NCBI GenBank assembly: GCA_003250455.1
Contig: QKGK01000569.1
Location: 1 to 8,341, forward strand
Reading direction: 5' to 3'
Origin: Chloroflexota bacterium
GTDB lineage: Bacteria > Chloroflexota > Anaerolineae > Anaerolineales > UBA11579
Length of the DNA: 8,341 bases
Part shown: positions 1 to 5,430 of the stretch, piece after piece
How positions within the stretch are numbered: the stretch's first letter is position 1
How the letters are laid out: each line of letters begins with the position of its first letter
Notes under the pieces: model-generated
What the model was told of the DNA's origin: nothing
Database searches by the model: none
What the model saw: the letters and a program-made list of their open reading frames with translations, nothing else
Program-made: the position numbers and the translations under genes

Positions 1-13
1 GGTCTGTTTTTTT

Positions 14-1018
14 TTAATCTTTCGGGGGAATTTGATTTTCCAGTTCTTTTAATTTGCTCCGGTTGGATCGGATGATATCCTGACGTCGTTGGTAAGCAGC
101 GGCGAACTCAGCACCAAACAGGGACAGTATCGCCAGCAGATAGACCCACAAAGCAAAGGTGAGGAACCAGGTAAGGCTGCCATAGAGTAAACCGCTGCGA
201 TTAATGACCAAACTTGTATATACACGAAATGCAAATTTTGCAAAAATGACTAACACCCCCGCAGAAAATGCCCCTGCAAAAGCTGCATTCCAGTCGACTG
301 TCCGGTTGGGGAAAACCCGATAGATCAGCAGTAAGACGACCGTCACCGAAAACAGCTCGAACAAGTAGCTGAAGATCTGCCTGCCAGAGCCAGTACGATC
401 AAGTAAAAAATTGGTTACCGGGCCAATGATGAAGGAGGCGATGAAGGAGACTACCAATATGATGACCACCACAATGGCCAGGATCCTCCGCTGAAGATAC
501 GACCGGGGAGAAGACTCCCAAATGTGGTTGAGAGATGAAACCATGGCATTAAAGAAGGAAGAGCCGCCCCAAAGCAGCCATAACCCTGAAACCAATCCCA
601 TGGAACTGCGCGCGTTCCAGGTCTGATCCAAAATTTCGTTCAGGTTTTCCACGCCATAGGGGATGATCCCGTGCAGATATTCTGAGATCACCCGGCGGGA
701 TTCTTCTGAAGGGAAGAAAAAACTGGCAATATAAACCAGAAACAGCAGCAGGGGAAATATTGAAAAAAGAGTGTAATAGGAGATCGCTGCAGCATGTTTA
801 GGGCAATCATGTGCGCTGAAGGATAGAATTACCCGCCGTAAAAACCGGCTGATGCCTTTGACTCTTCTCTCTAAATACCTTACCATATGAAAAATTATAC
901 AGGATTTTAGTCTTTCGAAAAGATTTCTCCCCGGGCTGTCACCAGGGTCCTTTTGGTGAATCATAAAATCATTCATCGATTGGGGTAGAATTTCCCCCTG
1001 TTTTATTGTAATATTCAT
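14..1018 (-). CDS. YihY/BrkB family inner-membrane protein
   Basis: A polytopic membrane protein of the YihY/virulence factor BrkB family (formerly linked to RNase BN). Its biochemical role is not firmly known; it acts in the cytoplasmic membrane. At 334 residues from the outermost ATG, the family signature HAAAISYYTLFSIFPLLL lies at about 75-92, and the C-terminal signature (YGSLTWF... to LFGAEFAAAY) at about 269-309. About six hydrophobic segments are visible, near 81-102, 141-158, 179-205, 219-235, 246-266 and 279-303. The charged tail ends at TAA (14-16). The start is uncertain. The ATG at 1018 directly follows an in-frame TGA and has a weak AAGG upstream. Internal ATGs lie at 976, 964 and 886; the last gives 290 residues, closer to usual family length, and has a consensus TATAAT just before it. 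Family assignment is firm; the N-terminal 44 residues are doubtful. Confidence 0.9.
   Translation of the reverse strand: MNITIKQGEILPQSMNDFMIHQKDPGDSPGRNLFERLKSCIIFHMVRYLERRVKGISRFLRRVILSFSAHDCPKHAAAISYYTLFSIFPLLLFLVYIASFFFPSEESRRVISEYLHGIIPYGVENLNEILDQTWNARSSMGLVSGLWLLWGGSSFFNAMVSSLNHIWESSPRSYLQRRILAIVVVIILVVSFIASFIIGPVTNFLLDRTGSGRQIFSYLFELFSVTVVLLLIYRVFPNRTVDWNAAFAGAFSAGVLVIFAKFAFRVYTSLVINRSGLLYGSLTWFLTFALWVYLLAILSLFGAEFAAAYQRRQDIIRSNRSKLKELENQIPPKD
894..899 (-). promoter_or_regulatory. Candidate -10 element for an internal BrkB start
   Basis: Read on the minus strand, a perfect TATAAT (899 to 894) is followed by 7 bases and then ATG (886-884), in frame with the BrkB gene. No Shine-Dalgarno sequence lies between them. 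This spacing would place transcription initiation at or next to the A of the ATG, giving a leaderless message. No good -35 hexamer was found; the region 17 bases upstream is only T-rich. It could instead be a chance AT-rich hexamer inside the longer reading frame. Confidence 0.4.
982..1014. promoter_or_regulatory. Divergent promoter region of BrkB gene and histidine kinase
   Basis: This short stretch holds several overlapping -10-like hexamers. On the plus strand, TAGAAT (986-991) and TAATAT (1009-1014) precede the kinase; the second ends 6 bases before its ATG. On the minus strand, TACAAT (1010 to 1005) faces the BrkB gene and overlaps the plus-strand TAATAT within the near-palindrome ATTGTAATATT. 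GGGG (982-985) and CCCC (994-997) flank TAGAAT as a possible operator-like dyad. No convincing -35 boxes were seen. The arrangement suggests one bidirectional promoter, but transcription starts are inferred from spacing only. Confidence 0.45.
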
Positions 1019-1020
1019 TC

Positions 1021-2760
1021 ATGACCTTGACATTCACTGCTTCCTACGCTGACCGCGTCACCCTTTTGTTTCGCTGGCTGGGGATCATATTGCTGGCAAT
1101 GCTGTTGGGTGGGAGTGCGGGACTGACTCCCACTGATACCGCCCTCCTGTTATCCATGGCGCTTTATAACCTGGTATTGAGCGTATCAAACCTGTCCGGA
1201 CGGCGGTTTCCTCACCAGGAAATGGGTTCGCTTATAGTGGATGGGGTCTTTTCATTGCTGTTCCTTTTGCTAACCCGTTACCAGGGCGGGCTGTTTGTGT
1301 GGGCTGGAATGCTCCCGATCTTCACCGGAGCGCTTTATTTTTTGCTGCGGGGGGGGCTGCTGACCGCTGGCGCAGAGATTTTGATCAATGGGATCGTGGT
1401 TGTTGGAGTTTTGGGGGTCGGCAATGGTCTGCGCCTGATGGCCTTCCCCGCCGTGGTGATGGGCTTTTCAGGTGTGGTGGTAGGGATGGTCTCACAGCAA
1501 TGGGGATATTCCACCACCCAGCGGCTTGCCTTCGAAAAAACAAAACAAGAGGAAGCCGACCGCCGCGAACGGGAACGGATCAAAGCTTTATACAAAATTA
1601 CCTCCACCATGACAGCCACCCTGAGTTATCAGAAAGTGCTGGATATGTCCCTGGATTTGACGGCCAATGTGCTCGCAGACCGGGAAAATGATAACCAGAT
1701 TGTCAGTGCGGCGCTGCTCTTTTATGGGGATGATCTGTATGTCCGTTCTGCCCGCCGGTTCACCCCGATGGACCATCGCGTGATTCTGCCTGCCAAGGAA
1801 GGGGCGCTGTTCGAAAGTATCCGTTCCGGTCAGCCGAGGAAGCTGGTAGACCCTCAAAACGACCCGGAGTTGAATAAACTGGTTGCCATCCGCAACTGCG
1901 GTGTGGTGTATTGCTATCCGCTGCGCACGGTCTCGGAGATATCTGGGGTCTTGGTGTTTGGCCATCCCGATCAGACGTATTTCAATGACCAGCGGGTTGA
2001 GATATTGGAGATCATTGGGCGGCAGGCATTCGTTGCGCTGCAAAATGCTACCTTGTACAGCAATCTGGAAGAAGAAAAAGAGCGCATGATGGAAATCCAG
2101 GAGGAGGCGCGCAAGCAGCTGGCGCGGGATCTGCACGACGGCCCAACCCAGTCTGTGGCTGCGATTGCCATGCGGGTGAACTTTGCCCGCAGGATGCTGG
2201 AACGTGATGTGAGTGCGGCTGCAGAGGAGCTCTTCAAGGTGGAAGACCTTGCCCGCCGCACGACAAAAGAGATCCGGCATATGCTGTTCACCCTGCGTCC
2301 ATTGGTGCTGGAGACAGGCGGTCTGGTTGAGGCGTTCAGATCGATGGCGGAAAAGACCGAGGATACTTTCAGTCAAACTGTGGTTATCGAAGCGGATGAA
2401 GAAGTCGTGAACGATCTTGAAATCAGCAGGCAGGGGTTGGCCTTTTATATTGCCGAAGAAGCGGTGAACAACGCCCGCAAGCATGCAGAAGCAGAGAAGA
2501 TCTGGGTGCGGCTGATCAATTTCCAACCGGAGATCATTTTGCTGGAGATCGAAGATAACGGCGTGGGGTTCAATGTGGGTGAAATGGACCGGGGATATGA
2601 AAAGCGCGGCAGCCTTGGGATGGTGAACATGCGTGAACGCACCGATCTGATCAATGGGGTCATCCAGATTTCCTCGGTGGTGGGGAAGGGGACGCGCATC
2701 CGGGTGTGGATCCCACTGACAGACGAGGCTGCTCAAAAGATCAAACGTGGAAAAATCTAA
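1021..2760 (+). CDS. Membrane sensor histidine kinase (GAF, HisKA_3, HATPase_c)
   Basis: An ATP-dependent autokinase of the NarX/DegS/LiaS class, expected to phosphorylate a LuxR/NarL-type response regulator. Residues 1-160 hold about six hydrophobic segments (near 14-32, 38-57, 68-85, 89-108, 112-131, 138-158) with little periplasmic sequence. A charged coiled-coil-like linker spans 165-192, then a GAF-like domain about 195-342, then a second helix about 346-368. The HisKA_3 motif RDLHDGPTQ places the phosphoacceptor at His372; Asp373 and Gln377 form the HDxxxQ arrangement tied to phosphatase activity in this class. The ATPase domain has N-box EEAVNNARKHA (479-489), DNGVGF (512-517) and GSLGM (530-534). 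The only two cysteines are Cys293 and Cys298, in the GAF domain. No Shine-Dalgarno precedes the ATG. The next gene overlaps its end. No response regulator is in the window, so its partner and signal are unknown. Confidence 0.95.
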   Translation: MTLTFTASYADRVTLLFRWLGIILLAMLLGGSAGLTPTDTALLLSMALYNLVLSVSNLSGRRFPHQEMGSLIVDGVFSLLFLLLTRYQGGLFVWAGMLPIFTGALYFLLRGGLLTAGAEILINGIVVVGVLGVGNGLRLMAFPAVVMGFSGVVVGMVSQQWGYSTTQRLAFEKTKQEEADRRERERIKALYKITSTMTATLSYQKVLDMSLDLTANVLADRENDNQIVSAALLFYGDDLYVRSARRFTPMDHRVILPAKEGALFESIRSGQPRKLVDPQNDPELNKLVAIRNCGVVYCYPLRTVSEISGVLVFGHPDQTYFNDQRVEILEIIGRQAFVALQNATLYSNLEEEKERMMEIQEEARKQLARDLHDGPTQSVAAIAMRVNFARRMLERDVSAAAEELFKVEDLARRTTKEIRHMLFTLRPLVLETGGLVEAFRSMAEKTEDTFSQTVVIEADEEVVNDLEISRQGLAFYIAEEAVNNARKHAEAEKIWVRLINFQPEIILLEIEDNGVGFNVGEMDRGYEKRGSLGMVNMRERTDLINGVIQISSVVGKGTRIRVWIPLTDEAAQKIKRGKI

Positions 2761-3172
2761 AAACCTGCCGCTTTGGCTGCGGTGGTCGGGTTTGGGGGTT
2801 GGCGCGCTCACCTTCTTTTGGCTGCCAAAAGAAGATGTCGGTACTGTTTTTGTTTCCATTCTTGCGGCATCATGGAGCGTTTGGATTGGCGGTTGGCTAT
2901 GGGGGCGGTTCGCTAACCGGTGGGGGGTTGTCTTTCGTGGTGCGGCGATTGGTGGCGTCAGCGGGGCGATATTTTTCCCCGCAGCATTGATCCTGGTGGT
3001 GATCAAAGCTGGAATCCACGATCATGGCTTTTTGGATTATTCCAATTATGAACTGGAAACACTGCTGGCCTACACCTCCTGGATGGTATCTGGAGGGGTG
3101 GTTGCAGGTATTTTGATCAGTAAATTGCTGGAAAAAAGGGGGAAAAATGGCAATTCGGGGCAAAACGTATAG
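2747..3172 (+). CDS. Small polytopic membrane protein of unknown function
   Basis: I do not recognise a family for this 141-residue protein. It starts at GTG 2747, inside the end of the kinase gene (14-base overlap), which implies translational coupling and a shared transcript. No earlier start gives a better N-terminus and no strong Shine-Dalgarno is visible. Four hydrophobic segments are likely, near 11-26, 32-52, 61-87 and 105-127. Between the third and fourth is a polar, aromatic and acidic loop, HDHGFLDYSNYELE (91-104), the most motif-like part, with two histidines. The tail (128-141) is basic and Asn/Gly-rich. The coupling suggests it works with the kinase, for example as a sensing partner, but that is inference. 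Codons 22-30 contain a long perfect inverted repeat, listed separately. The reading frame is real on the basis of position, hydrophobic pattern and overlap. Confidence 0.8.
   Translation: MEKSKNLPLWLRWSGLGVGALTFFWLPKEDVGTVFVSILAASWSVWIGGWLWGRFANRWGVVFRGAAIGGVSGAIFFPAALILVVIKAGIHDHGFLDYSNYELETLLAYTSWMVSGGVVAGILISKLLEKRGKNGNSGQNV
2812..2834. repeat. Perfect 11-1-11 palindrome inside the small membrane protein gene
   Basis: The left arm CTTCTTTTGGC (2812-2822) and right arm GCCAAAAGAAG (2824-2834) are exact reverse complements around a single T (2823). As RNA it would fold as a 10-bp stem with a CUG loop. It encodes the end of the first hydrophobic segment (residues 22-30, T-F-F-W-L-P-K-E-D). 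No U-tract follows, so it is not a standard terminator. It resembles in form the REP-like palindromes found dispersed in many genomes; dispersal here is not testable from one window. Confidence 0.8.
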
Positions 3173-3201
3173 TAACCGTATTTTTTTCTGATACTGATTT
3201 C

Positions 3202-3210
3202 TGGTACAAT
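3202..3210 (+). promoter_or_regulatory. Extended -10 promoter for the alpha/beta hydrolase gene
   Basis: TGGTACAAT reads as an extended -10 (TGn followed by TACAAT at 3205-3210). It lies in a 71-base gap after the preceding stop codon. The -35 position is only a T-run (about 3180-3187), so the promoter would rely on the extended -10. Initiation near 3217 would leave an untranslated leader of about 27 bases, enough to include the ribosome binding site. Confidence 0.5.
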
Positions 3211-3233
3211 GAATTTCGGAGGAACATCAGAGC

Positions 3234-3240
3234 GAGGAGG
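3234..3240 (+). promoter_or_regulatory. Strong Shine-Dalgarno sequence (GAGGAGG)
   Basis: GAGGAGG ends 3 bases before the ATG at 3244 and fixes that start. A second purine-rich box, CGGAGGA (3217-3223), lies further upstream with no start codon at suitable distance. This is the only gene in the window with a near-consensus site, so the organism does use Shine-Dalgarno initiation, in contrast to its neighbours. Confidence 0.75.
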
Positions 3241-3243
3241 CGC

Positions 3244-4011
3244 ATGCCGTTTGCGGGAGGGTTGTATTACTTTACATCGCAGCAAAATGGGGATAAAGAT
3301 GCACCTGCTGTTGTGCTGATCCATGGCGCTGGGGGGACGCACATGCATTGGCCGTATAATCTCCGAAGATTAAATAATCATCGCGTGTTTGCGCCGGACC
3401 TGCCCGGTCATGGGAAATCTTCCGGGCTGGGGAAGCAAACTGTGGACAAGTATGCGGAATCGATCGTCAGCTGGATGGATGCCGTTGGGATCGACCAGGC
3501 TTTGATGGTCGGTCATTCCATGGGAGGTGCAATTGCCCAGACGCTCTGTTTGCAGTATCCGGAGCGGGTGACCGGGTTGGTGCTGATCGGTACCGGTGCA
3601 AAATTATCCGTGAATCAGGATTTGCTGCATAAATTCTCCATTCCCTCCAGTACACCTGCGGCCATTGACCTGGTGATCAAATGGTCGTGGAATAATACTA
3701 AAGATGCCAAATTGCTAAAGAAGGTCAAAGAGCAGATGCTGGAAATTCGCTCGGCGGTGATCTATGGGGATTACCTGGCATGCAATAAATTTGACCTGAC
3801 TGCACGCGTAGGGCAAATCCAGGCACCTACGCTGATCATTGTCGGTGAGAATGACAAGATGACACCGCTGGACCTGAATAAGCAGCTTGAAAGCAAGATT
3901 CCCAAAGCAAAAATGTCTGTGATCTCAGAATGTGGCCATATGGTCATGCTGGAGCACCCGGAAGCCGTGGCGGATGAGGTTTTTGGCTTTTTACAGACCA
4001 TCCCGGCATAG
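3244..4011 (+). CDS. Alpha/beta hydrolase fold protein
   Basis: A 255-residue serine hydrolase of the alpha/beta hydrolase superfamily, with no signal peptide and therefore probably cytoplasmic. The oxyanion-hole region is HGAGG (27-31). The strand-loop PDLPGHGKS (51-59) is typical of the family. The nucleophile elbow GHSMG (90-94) carries Ser92; the acid is probably Asp204 in GENDKMTP (201-208), and the base His232 in CGHMVMLEHPE (230-240). All three catalytic residues are therefore present at normal spacing and the length is usual. The lid region (about 118-185) is Lys-rich. The substrate cannot be told from sequence; esterase, lactonase, haloperoxidase-like or C-C bond hydrolase activity are all possible. 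It has its own promoter, a strong ribosome binding site and a terminator, so it is probably monocistronic. Confidence 0.92.
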   Translation: MPFAGGLYYFTSQQNGDKDAPAVVLIHGAGGTHMHWPYNLRRLNNHRVFAPDLPGHGKSSGLGKQTVDKYAESIVSWMDAVGIDQALMVGHSMGGAIAQTLCLQYPERVTGLVLIGTGAKLSVNQDLLHKFSIPSSTPAAIDLVIKWSWNNTKDAKLLKKVKEQMLEIRSAVIYGDYLACNKFDLTARVGQIQAPTLIIVGENDKMTPLDLNKQLESKIPKAKMSVISECGHMVMLEHPEAVADEVFGFLQTIPA

Positions 4012-4032
4012 CTCTGTTTTGCGTTAATGTAC

Positions 4033-4056
4033 AATCTGGCTGGTGGCCAGATTTTT
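4033..4056 (+). terminator. Intrinsic terminator after the alpha/beta hydrolase gene
   Basis: AATCTGGC (4033-4040) and GCCAGATT (4046-4053) form a perfect 8-bp stem with the 5-base loop TGGTG. The stem runs into a T-tract (4052-4056) followed by further T-rich sequence. It begins 22 bases after the stop codon. This is a standard rho-independent terminator and separates the hydrolase transcript from the phosphatase gene. Confidence 0.88.
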
Positions 4057-4092
4057 GTATTTGTAGGATATTAATCCCTTTTTGAAACCGAC

Positions 4093-4117
4093 TTTTTTTG
4101 TAATATTGGTTTAGAAT
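4093..4117 (+). promoter_or_regulatory. Promoter region of the alkaline phosphatase gene, probably leaderless
   Basis: TAGAAT (4112-4117) ends 6 bases before the ATG at 4124, and no Shine-Dalgarno sequence is present, which fits initiation at the ATG itself. A second -10-like hexamer, TAATAT (4101-4106), would give an 11-base leader instead. TTGAAA (4082-4087) looks like a -35 but is 13 bases from TAATAT and 24 from TAGAAT, so neither pairing is normal. No recognisable Pho box was seen. Bases 4093-4107 match 14 of 15 with the sequence before the kinase gene (1001-1015). Confidence 0.5.
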
Positions 4118-4123
4118 TGGCGT

Positions 4124-5416
4124 ATGCGAAAATTATTGATATTCTTCATCATTTTGCTGCTTTCAAGCTGTGCACTCCCTGAGATTTCCCCCACACAGCC
4201 ATTGCCCTCGCAGGATTTCCCAACTGCTTTACCCGCAGCCACGAACACTTTGCCTCCTACTGAAACTTTGGAAACAACTGAGGCGGTGATTACCCCCAAG
4301 GCAACCGAAGCCGCGACCAGTACACCTGCCCCGGAGACCTCTCCGGGGATCATCCTGTTCATTGGAGATGGCATGGGTACCATCCAGCGTCAGGCGGCCA
4401 CCTGGTTGGGATTGGGAGAAAACGGGGTGCTGGCGATGGATGCCATGCCAGTGCGTGGGTCCGCGATCACTTCTTCTGCCAATAATGAGGTAACCGACTC
4501 GGCTGCGGCGTCAACTGCCTTGGCAACCGGCCAGTTGACCAATAACCAATTTTTAGGCGTTAACTCGCAAAAGGAGCTGCTGGTCACCATTTTGGAATTG
4601 GCCCAAAACCAGGGGTGGTCAGTCGGGTTGGTGACGACGACCCAGCTTACGCATGCCACACCGGCAGCATTTGCGGTGCATCATCCCAGCCGTGATGATA
4701 CGCTGATCATTGCCCGGCAGATGATGGAAAAGCAAGTGGATGTGCTGCTGGGTGGGGGAGAGGATGATTTCTTTAGCCGTGGGGAAGACGGCTGCTTTAC
4801 CGGGAATGGCAGGCAGCCCAAGGGGGCAGACCTGGTCGCACTGGCGATTGGTGAAGGTTATTCCTATGTGTGTTCTGCTGAACAGCTAGCCGCCCTGGAA
4901 CCCAGCCAAACAAACAGGGTATTAGGCTTGTTTGCCGGGGGAGGAATGGAGAGTCCGTACAGCCCGACCCTGTCGGAAATGACCCAGACAGCGATTGACA
5001 TTCTTTCCCAGGATCCGGATGGTTTCTTTTTAATGGTGGAAGGCGGTCAGATTGATTGGGCTGGTCATGACCGGGATGCTGAGAAAATCATACAGGATAC
5101 ATTAAGCCTGGACGCTGCCGTAACCATCGGACAAACCTATGCCCTGGGCCACCCGGAGACATTGGTCATCGTCACCGCTGACCATGAGACCGGGGGGATG
5201 AAGCTCAATAAAGATGGGGCTGGATCCCTGCTGCAGGATGGACCTTTCCTGATGCCGGATGGTACCGCCTTTTGGGTGGATTGGAACCTGATCAAGGGAC
5301 ATACCAGCCAACTGATACCAGTGACTGCTCAAGGCCCGTTTTCAGAGAACCTATCCGGGGAATTTCCTCTGACCAAGATTTTTGAGACGATGACGTTGAT
5401 GCTGTTCAGTCATTGA
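4124..5416 (+). CDS. Lipoprotein alkaline phosphatase (PhoA family)
   Basis: A 430-residue phosphomonoesterase that releases phosphate outside the cell. The N-terminus is a lipoprotein signal: a hydrophobic stretch, then the lipobox LSSC with Cys16 as lipid anchor. Residues 17-74 form a Thr/Pro-rich linker. The catalytic domain starts at GIILFIGDGMG (75-85, metal ligand Asp82). VTDSAAA (123-129) carries the nucleophile Ser126, and HATPAA...HHPSR (177-190) probably the substrate-binding Arg190. VEGGQIDWAGH (305-315) gives Glu306, Asp311 and His315; TADHETGG (351-358) gives Asp353 and His354; GHT (392-394) gives His393. All metal ligands are thus present. At the E. coli Asp153 and Lys328 positions it has His177 and Trp312, as in several non-enteric enzymes. 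Cys224 and Cys250 might pair. The gene ends convergently with the peptidase gene. Confidence 0.95.
   Translation: MRKLLIFFIILLLSSCALPEISPTQPLPSQDFPTALPAATNTLPPTETLETTEAVITPKATEAATSTPAPETSPGIILFIGDGMGTIQRQAATWLGLGENGVLAMDAMPVRGSAITSSANNEVTDSAAASTALATGQLTNNQFLGVNSQKELLVTILELAQNQGWSVGLVTTTQLTHATPAAFAVHHPSRDDTLIIARQMMEKQVDVLLGGGEDDFFSRGEDGCFTGNGRQPKGADLVALAIGEGYSYVCSAEQLAALEPSQTNRVLGLFAGGGMESPYSPTLSEMTQTAIDILSQDPDGFFLMVEGGQIDWAGHDRDAEKIIQDTLSLDAAVTIGQTYALGHPETLVIVTADHETGGMKLNKDGAGSLLQDGPFLMPDGTAFWVDWNLIKGHTSQLIPVTAQGPFSENLSGEFPLTKIFETMTLMLFSH
4329..4348. repeat. GC-rich inverted repeat in the alkaline phosphatase gene
   Basis: CCCCGGAG (4329-4336) and CTCCGGGG (4341-4348) are perfect reverse complements around ACCT, giving an 8-bp stem with 7 G-C pairs. 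It spans codons 69-75, where the Thr/Pro-rich linker meets the catalytic domain. It is not followed by a T-tract, so it is not an intrinsic terminator. It could be chance or affect translation speed. Confidence 0.65.
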
Positions 5417-5430
5417 CCTATTTGAGGTCA
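5414..5430. terminator. Convergent stop-codon hairpin, weak bidirectional terminator candidate
   Basis: TGACCT (5414-5419) and AGGTCA (5425-5430) are a perfect inverted repeat around ATTTG. The first TGA is the stop codon of the phosphatase gene and the mirrored TGA is that of the minus-strand peptidase gene. The stem is short (6 bp) and the T-tract after it is poor on both strands, so its strength as a terminator is doubtful. No other terminator fits in the 11 bases between the stops. Confidence 0.4.

Noticed and set aside
1..15. T-run at the left edge as a terminator for a gene outside the window
   Set aside because: Any stem would lie outside the window, so nothing can be shown; on the minus strand it is an A-run after the BrkB stop codon.
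2706..2990. A 94-codon plus-strand frame overlapping the kinase end and the small membrane protein gene
   Set aside because: It has no ribosome binding site and lies in a different frame from both neighbours; the 2747-3172 frame has the coherent membrane-protein pattern.
1588..3006. A 472-codon open frame on the minus strand, opposite the kinase gene
   Set aside because: Its translation is rich in His, Pro and Arg with no domain pattern, and it spans two genes on the plus strand that have clear motifs or hydrophobic structure. It is a by-product of codon bias.
3160..3190. T-run after the small membrane protein gene as a terminator
   Set aside because: The run of T residues at 3180-3187 has no stem upstream; CGTA occurs there as a direct, not inverted, repeat.
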